This document shows, piece by piece, positions 8,962 to 17,546 of a stretch of 35,167 bases of DNA (its first letter is position 1; each line of letters starts with the position of its first letter). The notes beneath the pieces are model-generated. The model saw nothing but the letters and a program-made list of their open reading frames with translations. It did not search any database and was not told the DNA's origin. The position numbers and the translations under genes were made by a program. This DNA is from Acidimicrobiia bacterium. GTDB taxonomy: Bacteria > Acidobacteriota > Terriglobia > Bryobacterales > Bryobacteraceae. The DNA lies in assembly GCA_016871315.1 (NCBI GenBank), contig VFZE01000054.1, positions 1 to 35,167 on the forward strand, written 5' to 3'.

Positions 8962-10672
8962 TGCCCTTCCTCATTTCCTCGGCCAAATACTCCGCCGTCC
9001 TCCACGCCAGCGCCGTTATCGTCAGCGTCGGGTTCTTCTCCGGATTGCTCACAAACGGCGCCGCGTCCGCCACAAACAGATTCTTCACCTCGTGCGCCTG
9101 ACAGTACCGGTTCAGAGCCGAACTTTTCGGATCATCTCCCATCCGTACCGTGCCCAACTCATGGATGATCGTCCCGCCCACGGAAATCCCGCCCCCTTCG
9201 CGCTCCGGATTCGCCAGCCCAAGCACGGTGCCGCCCATTGTCTGGATAATCTCCTGAAACGTCTCGCGCATGTGCCTGGCCTGATCCATCTCGCTTTGGC
9301 TCCAGCGGTAGTGGAACCGCAGCACCGGAATCCCGAACCGGTCCACCACCTGCGGATCGATCTCGCAATAAGTGTGCGCGTTCGGAACCATTTCGCCGCG
9401 CCCGGCCAGATTCACCGTCACCCCGTAATCGCCCTTGATCTTCGTCTTCAGCGCCGCTCCATAACCCTCGTGCCGCCGGCACGACCCATGAAACGAGCCC
9501 ACCTGCGGCATCCGGAACCCGCCGCCGATCTCCACGTGATACCCCCGCGGAAACGCCTTGTTCTTTTTATCGAACTCCCACCACGGAATGTACATGTGCA
9601 TCCCGCCGAAGCCGTCCGAATCGTGCCGCGGTAATCCTTCCAGCGCCGGTATCCTTCCGCTCAGCCCGAACCCCACCGAATCGGTGAGATACTTGCCCAC
9701 CACGCCGCTCCCGTTCGCCAGTCCATTCCCATGCCGCGCCGGTTTCGAATTCAGCAGCAGCCTTGCCGATTCGCAGGCGCTCGCCGCCACCACCACCGTC
9801 CGGCAGCGGATCTGCTTCTCCGTCCGCGTCGCCTTGTCGATGTAGCTCACCGCCGACACCTTGCCGCGGGAATCGGTGATCAGCTCCCGCGCCATCGCGT
9901 TTGCGATCACCTCCACTCGGCCCGTCTTCATCGCCGGCAGAATCTGCACCTGGCTCGAGGAATAGTTCGACGCCGTCACGCATCCCCGCCCGCACTGCCC
10001 GCAGTAGTGGCACGCCACGCGACCGTTGGTCGGCTTCGTGATAATCGCCATTCGCGACGGAATGCAGGGAATCCGCAGCTTGTCGCACGCCTTCTTCACC
10101 AGAATCTCGTGCACCCGCGGCGCGGCAGGCGGCTGGAACACCCCGTCCGGCGCGCTCTGTATGCCTTCCTTTGTTCCCGTGACCCCGATGAATGCCTCCG
10201 CCTTGTCGTAGTACGGCGCAAGGTCTTCGTAGCCGATCGGCCAGTCCGTCCCCAGCCCATCGCTCGAATACGGCTTGAAGTCGTAATCGGAAAACCGCAG
10301 CGAAATGCGGCCGTAGTGATTCGTGCGGCCCCCCAGAATCCGCGACCGGAACCACCGGAACTCCGTCCCCGGAGCCGTCGTGTACGGCTCTCCCTCGATG
10401 TCCCAATATCCATTCGGCGCGTTAAAGTAGCCCCATTGCTGGCGGTCGAAATACTGCTCGGCATGTTCGCCCGCTCCCCGGTGCCCCACTTGCCACGGCC
10501 ACATATGCTCCTTGAAATCCTTCGCCGGATTCAGCATCGGTCCCGCCTCGATCAGCGTCACGTTCACGCCGAGCTTGGCCAACACCTGCACCACCGTGCC
10601 GCCGCCCGCCCCAGAACCGATCACTACCACGTCATGCACCTTCGCGCTTCGTACTGTCTGCATCACCGCCAT
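8954..10672 (-). CDS. GMC-family FAD-dependent oxidoreductase (large subunit)
   Basis: 572 residues. The N-terminal dinucleotide fold VVVIGSGAGGG (16-25) binds FAD, and LIEAGP follows at 40-45. The C-terminal GMC_oxred_C region contains the active-site His in HELGTVRMG and the closing NPEKNPTLTI. There is a cysteine cluster CHYCGQCGRGC (Cys221, 224, 227, 231) of a kind that could hold an iron-sulfur cluster for electron transfer (inference). It probably oxidises a sugar or polyol and passes electrons through the small subunit and a cytochrome to the respiratory chain; no cytochrome gene is adjacent. It has no signal peptide of its own and likely leaves the cell with the Tat-bearing partner. 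The start is 17 bp from the divergent gene at 10690; Met4 is an alternative start. Confidence 0.9.
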   Translation of the reverse strand: MAVMQTVRSAKVHDVVVIGSGAGGGTVVQVLAKLGVNVTLIEAGPMLNPAKDFKEHMWPWQVGHRGAGEHAEQYFDRQQWGYFNAPNGYWDIEGEPYTTAPGTEFRWFRSRILGGRTNHYGRISLRFSDYDFKPYSSDGLGTDWPIGYEDLAPYYDKAEAFIGVTGTKEGIQSAPDGVFQPPAAPRVHEILVKKACDKLRIPCIPSRMAIITKPTNGRVACHYCGQCGRGCVTASNYSSSQVQILPAMKTGRVEVIANAMARELITDSRGKVSAVSYIDKATRTEKQIRCRTVVVAASACESARLLLNSKPARHGNGLANGSGVVGKYLTDSVGFGLSGRIPALEGLPRHDSDGFGGMHMYIPWWEFDKKNKAFPRGYHVEIGGGFRMPQVGSFHGSCRRHEGYGAALKTKIKGDYGVTVNLAGRGEMVPNAHTYCEIDPQVVDRFGIPVLRFHYRWSQSEMDQARHMRETFQEIIQTMGGTVLGLANPEREGGGISVGGTIIHELGTVRMGDDPKSSALNRYCQAHEVKNLFVADAAPFVSNPEKNPTLTITALAWRTAEYLAEEMRKGNV

Positions 10673-10689
10673 GCTAACCTATTCTGGAA

Positions 10690-11082
10690 ATGAACGAAAA
10701 GCAGTTGGAGGCCATTCGCCTCGGCAAGAAATTAATCGCCTTCGGCCCGGAACTCGATGGCTGCCCGCTTGGCACCCTGCCGGAGAATATCTACGGTTTT
10801 ACCTTCTCTCCTTTGAACGATTCGACGCCGCTCTATAACAAGCGCGCCTTTCAGTCCTTCGAGGTTCACAAAACCGCGGAAGGCGTGCAGATACTCGGCT
10901 ACGCCACCCCCGACCAGGCCCGCCAGATCCGCGAAGGTGTTGAAGTGGAGTTCAACCTCTACCCCGAGCCCCGCGACAATTCCACCGAACTCGTCGAACT
11001 CTCCCTCCACCGCATCGTCAAAGCCAAGCCGCTCTCCCGCACCGACGGCAACTACATGCCCGTCCACCTCGACGCGGCCTGA
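10690..11082 (+). CDS. Hypothetical protein
   Basis: 130 residues, not recognised. The sequence is a compact, soluble alpha/beta type with no signal peptide, membrane span or cysteine cluster; notable stretches are GKKLIAFGPELDGCPLGTLPENIYGF near the start (split here by a turn-rich segment) and RQIREGVEVEFNLYP in the middle. Codon use matches its neighbours and it fills the gap between GMC and propeller genes exactly, with only 4 bp to the convergent gene end. It is divergent from the GMC gene with 17 bp between start codons, so the two must share or overlap control DNA. The only upstream Shine-Dalgarno-like bases, GGAA, touch the ATG, so translation initiation may be leaderless or weak. Confidence 0.65.
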   Translation: MNEKQLEAIRLGKKLIAFGPELDGCPLGTLPENIYGFTFSPLNDSTPLYNKRAFQSFEVHKTAEGVQILGYATPDQARQIREGVEVEFNLYPEPRDNSTELVELSLHRIVKAKPLSRTDGNYMPVHLDAA

Positions 11083-11086
11083 CCCC

Positions 11087-14083
11087 CTACACGCCGCCAA
11101 CCGTGATCTTCGCCGCGTTGCTCACCGCTAAGCCGATCGTGATCACCACGTCGTAATCGCCCGGCGGCAGTTCCGGCACAACCAGATTCGCCTGCGCCAG
11201 CCCCACAAATCCCGGTGACATCCCCAGGAACAGCACCGAGGCTTCGCGCCCTCCGATGGTTGCCGACACCTCGGCCATCGGCCTCGATAATGGCGAACTC
11301 GTCGCACCCGCGCCCGTAGCCACCGGATTATCCAGCAGGCCCTGCCCGCTCAGATACACAACAATCACCGCACCCGCCGCGATCGGGTTCTCCGCTGTGT
11401 TCACGCTGGCATCGGGATTCTGCGCCACCGCGCGCCCGGCGCCGAACATCAAAATCCCCGGCGCCGTCGCCGTAATCCGCACCGTCGCCTCCTGGCTGGC
11501 AACCCCGTTCACCGTGACACGTACGATCGCATCTCCTACGGTGGTCTCGTACGGCACCTGCCCGTTGATCTGGCCCGGACTGATGAAGTACAGCGGAGCC
11601 ACCCGGCCGTTCACCGTCACCTGCACTCCGCCCATCGTTTCCGGCCACGGAACTCCTCCCGCCTGCTGCGTCGCGCCCGCCAGATTCCTTCCGAACACGC
11701 TGAACAGTCCCCCGGGCGACAGCCGCGGCGTGCCGTCGGCCGCGTTCACAAATCCGCCGCTCGAAATCTCCGGCCTCACCACCGGCGCCGGCGGAGTCAA
11801 CTTCCTCACGCGTATGTTCAGGTTGTCCGCCACATAGACACTCCCTGCCGGATCCACCGCCACGTCCACCGGTGATTGGAACTCCGCGCTCAGCGCAGCA
11901 CCTCCATCGCCGCGGAATCCGCCGGTGCCGGTCCCCGCGATCGTTCGCAGCTGGCCCTGTGTATTCAGCACGCGCACGCGCTGATTGTCCGTATCGGCAA
12001 TCAATAGGTTGCCCGCTCCATCCAGCGCGATTCCCGTCGGCCTCGAAAGCCCAACCTCCGTTGCCGTCCCGTCTCCCTGGAACCCGGAGACTCCGTTTCC
12101 AGCCACCGTTTCAATGATCCCGTTCGGCCTCACCCTCCGGATGCGATGGTTACCGGAGTCGGCGATGTAGACGTTGCCCGCCGCGTCCACCACCACGTCG
12201 GTCGGTGTATTCAGCCGCGTCTCATTCGCATTCACCCCATCAGCCCGGTAGCCCGCCAGGCCGATGCCCGCGAATCGGCTCACCGTTCCGTCCGGCGCCA
12301 CACGCATCACATTGTGGAAATCCCGCAGCGTCACATATACGTTCCCGTTGCGGTCCGCCGCCACTCCACGCGGAGCCGGCAGCTGATCCGTCACCGAGAT
12401 CACGAACCGGTCCGCCGTTACACGGCGCACGCGGTTGTTCCCCGTGTCTCCAACCAGCACCCGCTGGTCAGAGTCAATTCCCAGACCCCTGGGTCCCTGG
12501 AATCCGGCCAGAAGAGCGTCTCCTCCGTCGCCGCTGAAATTCGGTTGGCCCGTACCCGCGAATCGTTCGATGTTCCCGTTGCTGCGTATGCGCCGCACGC
12601 GATTATTCGTCGGATCGGAAATGTACACATTGCCGTTGGCGTCGGCAGCCACCGAGTCCGGCGGCCCGATTCCGGCCAGGTTCGCCGGTCCTCCATCGCC
12701 GAACGTCGCGTTCTGCCCGATCCCCGTCGCCGTCGTGATCGTGTACCCATCTCCAGCCCCGGCCGCTCTCACGGTAACGCGCACCGGAATCACCACCGGG
12801 CTGTTGTTCGCCTGCGTGGAACTGATGCGGACCGTCCCGCTATGCGTTCCCTCCGCCAGTCCCTGCGCGTTCACGCGGACCGTCGCCGTTGCCCGTGTTG
12901 CCGCGGGAACGCCCGTCACCGTCAGCCAGCTCTCCCCGCTCGGGGTCACGCTCACCGGGGCCGACCACCTATCTGACTCCACCAATTCCACCGGCAGATC
13001 CAGCTGCCCTCTGCCCCCCGGCGGCAGGAAGAAATCGTACCGCGCCGTGGTTGCCGGCGAAAATAGCGTCGGCCGCACAAAACCGTTCCTTGTCTGCCAC
13101 CGTGTCACCGGATCCAGGAACCGGAACACCCCGCTGCTCGTTGCCGCCCAGATTACCGCGGGAGTAGTCGGTTCCGGGGAAACCGTCACATCCCTCAATC
13201 CACTCCCGGGGCAGAAGTTTTCCCAGAATCGCCCTTCATCCCGGCTGAGGACCAGGCACACCTCTTGCAATGTGCTCGCATAGACAAGCCGCCCGCCAGG
13301 GTCCAGCTTGATCGATGCCACTTGGATGGGCAACAGGATCGTGAAATTCTCTCCCTGGTCCGTGCTCCTGTACAGCCCGAAGCCGTCCCCGCTGCCTCGC
13401 GCCGCGATGAACACGGTCGACGGATTCACGGGCGACACCGCGATAATCGCCACCTGCGTTCCCGCTGCCAGGCTCAGTGGGAACTTCGGTGTCCACGTCC
13501 TGCCTTCATCCAGGCTCAAGAAAACCTGGTTCACCAAGTTGTGGAACATCACCGTCGGATCAGACGGCGCAATCGTAAATGCCCCAATCTCTCCCCGCAA
13601 CTTGGATTGCATCGTCCAGTTATCGCCACCATCCACGGTCTTGTAGACTTCATCCCGGATCTTCGCGTATAGCGTTAGCCGGTTGCCGGGTACCATGTGC
13701 AGCGACTCCACCGCTCCCCGTCCGGTCGGCAAGCCCCGGTTCGCCATCGCCCAGCTGTCTCCCCCGTCCCGCGTTCTCCACAACGCGCCATCGTCCAGGT
13801 CCGTCGCCACATACTGCACGCTGGCATTCACCGGATCGGCCACGATCATATGAACCGCCGGCTGACGCTGCCCGGCCGGCCTCAGGTGCAGCGCCTGCCA
13901 GTTGATCCCTTCATCGGCAGTGCGGAACAGTCCGCTCCCCACAGCCGCAAACACGCGCGGCGTGGCCCCAGCCGCCGCCGCAATCGCGTGCACCGGCTGA
14001 TTCATGAATAATTGCCCTTGGATCGGAAGGGCAATCAGAAAGGAAAAAAAGATGACGGCGAAAAGCCGCGTTTGGCAGGACAT
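11087..14083 (-). CDS. Secreted BNR/BACON/NHL-repeat protein with Solibacter-type C-terminal domain
   Basis: 998 residues. Signal peptide at 1-23 (ends IQG). Residues about 30-330 contain BNR/sortilin-like propeller repeats (GLFRTADEGINW, LWRTRDGGDSW, LYRSTDQGENF). A BACON-like beta-sandwich follows at about 345-440 (GESWLTVTG, GTVRISST). Residues about 445-770 hold NHL-type propeller blades with the repeated pattern GxVYIADSGNHRIRRV and GDGG. The last 225 residues match the domain known as the Solibacter uncharacterised C-terminal domain (TIGR03437): GGFVNAADGTPRLSPGG, FSVFGRNLA, PGQINGQVP. The protein is probably at the cell surface or secreted and binds ligands; no catalytic site is visible. 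It lies 30 bp after the ankyrin gene on the same strand, likely cotranscribed. Confidence 0.9.
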   Translation of the reverse strand: MSCQTRLFAVIFFSFLIALPIQGQLFMNQPVHAIAAAAGATPRVFAAVGSGLFRTADEGINWQALHLRPAGQRQPAVHMIVADPVNASVQYVATDLDDGALWRTRDGGDSWAMANRGLPTGRGAVESLHMVPGNRLTLYAKIRDEVYKTVDGGDNWTMQSKLRGEIGAFTIAPSDPTVMFHNLVNQVFLSLDEGRTWTPKFPLSLAAGTQVAIIAVSPVNPSTVFIAARGSGDGFGLYRSTDQGENFTILLPIQVASIKLDPGGRLVYASTLQEVCLVLSRDEGRFWENFCPGSGLRDVTVSPEPTTPAVIWAATSSGVFRFLDPVTRWQTRNGFVRPTLFSPATTARYDFFLPPGGRGQLDLPVELVESDRWSAPVSVTPSGESWLTVTGVPAATRATATVRVNAQGLAEGTHSGTVRISSTQANNSPVVIPVRVTVRAAGAGDGYTITTATGIGQNATFGDGGPANLAGIGPPDSVAADANGNVYISDPTNNRVRRIRSNGNIERFAGTGQPNFSGDGGDALLAGFQGPRGLGIDSDQRVLVGDTGNNRVRRVTADRFVISVTDQLPAPRGVAADRNGNVYVTLRDFHNVMRVAPDGTVSRFAGIGLAGYRADGVNANETRLNTPTDVVVDAAGNVYIADSGNHRIRRVRPNGIIETVAGNGVSGFQGDGTATEVGLSRPTGIALDGAGNLLIADTDNQRVRVLNTQGQLRTIAGTGTGGFRGDGGAALSAEFQSPVDVAVDPAGSVYVADNLNIRVRKLTPPAPVVRPEISSGGFVNAADGTPRLSPGGLFSVFGRNLAGATQQAGGVPWPETMGGVQVTVNGRVAPLYFISPGQINGQVPYETTVGDAIVRVTVNGVASQEATVRITATAPGILMFGAGRAVAQNPDASVNTAENPIAAGAVIVVYLSGQGLLDNPVATGAGATSSPLSRPMAEVSATIGGREASVLFLGMSPGFVGLAQANLVVPELPPGDYDVVITIGLAVSNAAKITVGGV

Positions 14084-14113
14084 GCAATTCCCATTATGAC
14101 GTCCTTCCTGAGG

Positions 14114-15127
14114 CTACGGCTGCGCACCCGCCTGCCGCAGCAGATCCACCACCTTGGGATGCCGCCTGCCAATCGCCATATTCAACGTCGATAGCCCGTC
14201 CGGCGTCCGCAGGCTCGGATTCGCCTTCCAGTCCAGCAGCAGCCGCACCAGATCACTCCGCCCCTGGCTCACCGCGTGCATCAATGCTGTGTAACCCTGC
14301 CTGTCACGCTCATCCACCCGAGCTCCGAAGCTCAGCACCAGCCTCATCGACGCCGCACGCCCCGCTGCCGCCGCCAGAATCAGCGGCGTTTCCCCTCCCT
14401 TGTTCCGTGCATTCGGATCGGCGCCGCTCGCCAGCAGCATTCTCCCGACCTCCGTCCGTCCCCGAACCAGCGCGGCCACCAACGCCTGGTTTCCTTCCTC
14501 ATCCGCCGTGTTCGGATCGGCGCCAAAACTCAGCAGCGTCTGCGCCGCTTCCGCATTGCCCGTCACCACCGCCCCCCACAGCGCCGTTCTCCCTTCCTGG
14601 TTACGCTGGTTGATACCGGCGCCCGACATCAGCAGCAGTTCGATCAGCTCCCCGTTGTTGGCAACCGCCGCTGTGAACAGATACGGCGTCCCCTTCGGCC
14701 CGTGGTCGGGGTTCATGCCTGTCCATAGCAGCAGGCGCGCCAGATCCAGGTGGTTCGATTCAATCGCCTCCGCCAGTGCTATTTGCTTCGCCGCCTCCGC
14801 AATCTCCGTCTCCAACAGAACTTCTACCGTGTCCAGATAGCCTGCCCTGGCTCCGGCCACCATAGCCCGTTCCCGCGATTCCGCCGCCGGCAATCTTCCG
14901 AGCAACAGCCGCACGGTTTCAGTATGCCCGCCTGCCGCCGACAACTCCAGCGCCGTTTTCCCGTTCTGGTCCTTGGCATCCAGGCTTGCACCGGCATCCA
15001 GCAATGCCTTTGCCAGCATGGTGTTACCGGTCCCCGCCGCTTTTCGTAGCCCTTCCTCCAGTTCGCCGGCAGAAGCCGCCATGCTGAGAATCAGGACAAC
15101 CAAGAAAGTGCGCACGTTGACGGTCAT
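14114..15127 (-). CDS. Secreted ankyrin-repeat protein
   Basis: 337 residues. A signal peptide covers residues 1-20 (cleavage near ASA), then about nine ankyrin repeats fill the rest, for example QNGKTALELSAAGGHTETVRLL and KGGETPLILAAAAGRAASMRLV. No enzymatic domain is attached, so it should act by protein binding outside the cytoplasm. The gene ends 30 bp before the BNR/NHL gene, and the two exported beta/alpha repeat proteins may work together. It begins 60 bp after the end of the nadD-like gene. The upstream DNA is pyrimidine-rich and has no Shine-Dalgarno sequence, so expression may rely on read-through from the operon or on an unusual initiation. Confidence 0.87.
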   Translation of the reverse strand: MTVNVRTFLVVLILSMAASAGELEEGLRKAAGTGNTMLAKALLDAGASLDAKDQNGKTALELSAAGGHTETVRLLLGRLPAAESRERAMVAGARAGYLDTVEVLLETEIAEAAKQIALAEAIESNHLDLARLLLWTGMNPDHGPKGTPYLFTAAVANNGELIELLLMSGAGINQRNQEGRTALWGAVVTGNAEAAQTLLSFGADPNTADEEGNQALVAALVRGRTEVGRMLLASGADPNARNKGGETPLILAAAAGRAASMRLVLSFGARVDERDRQGYTALMHAVSQGRSDLVRLLLDWKANPSLRTPDGLSTLNMAIGRRHPKVVDLLRQAGAQP

Positions 15128-15187
15128 ATTGACTGACGAAAAGGGGGAGAAAGCCGTTTACCGGAAATCGCCCCCGGCCCGTGGAGC

Positions 15188-15793
15188 TCAGGCTCGCCTC
15201 TGCCCACCGTAATACCGTTCGATCAACTCCCCCGTCCTCTCCGGCACCAGCTCCAACCACGGCTCACCGCCGCGAATCCTCCTTCTCACCTCGGTCGCCG
15301 ACAACTGATCCCAATCTCCCTCCACCCCCAATCGCCGGACTCCCTTCCCCAAATCCTCAAAGCTTCCCTGCCGGTCCGCAACCAGCAGTCCGAACTCCTC
15401 CAACTGCCGCTCGAATCCCGTCTCCCCCTCGTAATCCCATCCCGAGATCCGCTCCGCCGCATCCCGTCCGCACACAAACCAAATCTCCTCCAGCTCCTCA
15501 TAAGCAGCCCGGCACTCTCGCGCGATCTCCAGAAACAGTCCTCCCTCGCTCACAGCCAGCGAAAGCCCGGAACGTCCCTTCAACGCCGCTTCCACGATCT
15601 CCAGCCGTTCCGCCAGTCCCACCTCCTCGTACTTCTTGTGGGGAAACTCCCGTGGCATCACCAGCAGCACCTCATCCACATGCGCAAGAGCCGCCTCCGC
15701 CAGCGCCATGTGCGCCCGCGTCACCGGATGAAAACTCCCCGCCAGCACCCCCAGCCGACCCGCAACTCCCCCCGCTCGAACTACGAACTCCAT
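15188..15793 (-). CDS. nadD: Nicotinate-nucleotide adenylyltransferase-like nucleotidyltransferase
   Basis: 201 residues from ATG 15793. Nucleotidyltransferase superfamily: GSFHPVTRAH near the N-terminus is the (H/T)xxH signature, with Thr in place of the first His, and LSATEVRRRI near the C-terminus is the ISSTxIR-type motif. The family transfers AMP to nicotinate mononucleotide (NadD) or pantetheine phosphate (CoaD); the length and the middle FVCGRDAAERISGW fit NadD better. The ATG overlaps the end of hpnD by 13 bp, so it is translated with the hopanoid operon. A longer reading frame back to 15928 exists but would lie wholly inside hpnD. The specificity is an inference, since the first signature residue is unusual for NadD. 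Confidence 0.75.
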   Translation of the reverse strand: MEFVVRAGGVAGRLGVLAGSFHPVTRAHMALAEAALAHVDEVLLVMPREFPHKKYEEVGLAERLEIVEAALKGRSGLSLAVSEGGLFLEIARECRAAYEELEEIWFVCGRDAAERISGWDYEGETGFERQLEEFGLLVADRQGSFEDLGKGVRRLGVEGDWDQLSATEVRRRIRGGEPWLELVPERTGELIERYYGGQRRA

Positions 15794-16617
15794 CGCCACC
15801 GCCACTGCGCCCGAGCCAGAATCCATAGCTTCTCCGCCGCCGGCACCCGCACTCTCTCCGACAGCACTCGATACCCGCACCGCTCGATTCTCTCCAGCAG
15901 CCGCTGGTAGATTTCCATCAATGCCCACAGCGCCCCCGCGCAGGAGCGATCCACCATCTCCGGCAAAGCGCGCGCCTCCTGATAGTAGCCACCCGCACGC
16001 TCCGCCTCAAACCGCAGCAGCTCCAAAAACGCATCCGTCTCCCGGATCTCCTCCACCTGGAACCGCTCCATATCCTGCCGCGGCAAATACACCCGGCCAC
16101 GCTCGAAATCTTCTTTCACGTCCCTCAATATATTCGTCAGCTGAAACGCCACGCCGCACTTCTCGGCCAGCGCCAGCGCCTCCTTGCTCGTCGCCTGCAT
16201 CACATACATCAGCGACAACCCCGCCACCGACGCCACCTGGTAACAGTACCGGTACAGCTCCTCGAAATCCTCCATCCTGCTGCGCCGCAGGTCGGAACTC
16301 ACCCCGTCGATCATCTCCTGAAACAATTCCACCGGAATCCCGTACCGCGTCACCGTGTCGTGGAACGCCGGCCAGATCGGATCCGCGCCCCAAGCGCCTT
16401 CAAGCGCGCGGTTCAACTCACCTCGCCACTGCTCCAGCGCCTCCACCGTCGCTCCTGCCTCATCGCTCAGATCATCGCACCGCCGCATGAAAGCATAAAT
16501 CGCGCAGATGGCATCGCGCCGTTCCGCATCCAGCAGCCGGAACGCATAGAAGAAATTCCGCGCCCTCTTCCGCGTCACCTGCCGGCAATGCGCATAGGAG
16601 GATTCCCGCGCCGTCAC
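15781..16617 (-). CDS. hpnD: Presqualene diphosphate synthase HpnD
   Basis: 278 residues from GTG 16617. Trans-isoprenyl diphosphate synthase (squalene/phytoene synthase) family. Two aspartate-rich Mg-diphosphate motifs are present: CDDLSDE (Asp48, 49, 52) and NILRDVKED (Asp166, 170). In the HpnCDE route HpnD joins two farnesyl diphosphates to presqualene diphosphate, HpnC converts that to hydroxysqualene and HpnE reduces it to squalene. The assignment as HpnD rather than HpnC comes from RESSYAHC at the N-terminus and from order after hpnC. I chose GTG 16617 because it overlaps the hpnC stop as GTGA and has GGAG nine bases upstream; another GTG at 16644 would add 9 residues. Confidence 0.88.
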   Translation of the reverse strand: MTARESSYAHCRQVTRKRARNFFYAFRLLDAERRDAICAIYAFMRRCDDLSDEAGATVEALEQWRGELNRALEGAWGADPIWPAFHDTVTRYGIPVELFQEMIDGVSSDLRRSRMEDFEELYRYCYQVASVAGLSLMYVMQATSKEALALAEKCGVAFQLTNILRDVKEDFERGRVYLPRQDMERFQVEEIRETDAFLELLRFEAERAGGYYQEARALPEMVDRSCAGALWALMEIYQRLLERIERCGYRVLSERVRVPAAEKLWILARAQWRWRWSS

Positions 16618-17537
16618 GCCGCCCGTCTCCAACTCCAGCGCCACAGCGCCCCCAGCACCAGCATCACTCGTTCGCCCTTCGTGATCGCCGGACGCCGGCT
16701 CAGCACGTCGTAATCCTGCTCCTCGATCTTCTCCAGAATCCGCATCCCGCCTCGGCTGAAAAGCTGTAAGTCCAGTGACAGCCTCCGGTCTACCATCCCC
16801 GTCAGCGGCAACCCCTCTTCAAACAACCCCCGCGCCACTACAACCATCTCCTTCATCGCCGTGCGGAACTCTCCAGTGCACCGTAGCGCCTCCACATCCG
16901 CCACCGCGCACCCATGCGCCGCTAGCACGTCCAGCGGCATGTAGATCCGCCCCTTCTCCAGATCCACCGCCACGTCCTGCCAGAAATTCGCCAGTTGCAG
17001 AGCCGTGCATGTCGCATCCGACAGCCGTTGCCGCTCCTCGTCCCGGTACCCGCACAAATACAGAACCAGCCTCCCCACCGGATTCGCCGACCCTTTGCAA
17101 TAGCCGAACAGTTCCTCCCAATTCCGGTACCGGCTCACCCGCTGATCCTGCTCGAACGCCCCGATCAAATCCTGAAACGGCTCCGCCGGCAGCCGGTGCC
17201 GCTCCGCCGTCTCCCGCAGCGCCACAAAGACCGGGTGCGACACCCTCCCCTCATACATCCCACCCAGCTGCTCCCTCCACCACCCTAACAGCCGCAGACT
17301 CTCCGCCGTAGCCCCAATCTCATCGCCCAAATCATCCGCCCACCGGCAGAACGAGTACACGTTATAGAAATCCTGATGCAGATGCTTTGGCAGCAGGAAG
17401 CTCACCACATGGAAATTCTCGTAATGCGACGTCGCCAGCCAGCGAGTATAGGATAGTGACTCTTCGCGGTCCCACCGCCGCCCCATGGCCGGCCCATTGG
17501 CCACAAACTGCTTCGGAGCCGCAAACGAATCCTTCAA
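16614..17537 (-). CDS. hpnC: Hydroxysqualene synthase HpnC
   Basis: 307 residues from TTG 17537, or 290 from ATG 17486. Squalene/phytoene synthase fold with the first Asp motif ADDLGDE (Asp68, 69, 72 from TTG) and second motif NFWQDVAVD (Asp188, 192). SHYENFHVVSFLLP near the N-terminus is characteristic of HpnC, which turns presqualene diphosphate into hydroxysqualene. The TTG start lies 9 bp after the stop of the dehydrogenase gene upstream, with AAGAG before it; the ATG has only a weak GGGCC upstream, so the choice is open. It is followed by hpnD with an overlap. No hpnE flavoenzyme gene is found beside it, which is unusual since the three usually travel together. Confidence 0.88.
   Translation of the reverse strand: MKDSFAAPKQFVANGPAMGRRWDREESLSYTRWLATSHYENFHVVSFLLPKHLHQDFYNVYSFCRWADDLGDEIGATAESLRLLGWWREQLGGMYEGRVSHPVFVALRETAERHRLPAEPFQDLIGAFEQDQRVSRYRNWEELFGYCKGSANPVGRLVLYLCGYRDEERQRLSDATCTALQLANFWQDVAVDLEKGRIYMPLDVLAAHGCAVADVEALRCTGEFRTAMKEMVVVARGLFEEGLPLTGMVDRRLSLDLQLFSRGGMRILEKIEEQDYDVLSRRPAITKGERVMLVLGALWRWSWRRAA
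16627..16630 (-). promoter_or_regulatory. Ribosome binding site deciding the hpnD start
   Basis: GGAG on the minus strand, nine bases before GTG 16617. Together with the GTGA overlap with the hpnC stop it favours this start over the GTG at 16644. Confidence 0.5.
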
Positions 17538-17546
17538 TCCACGCTC

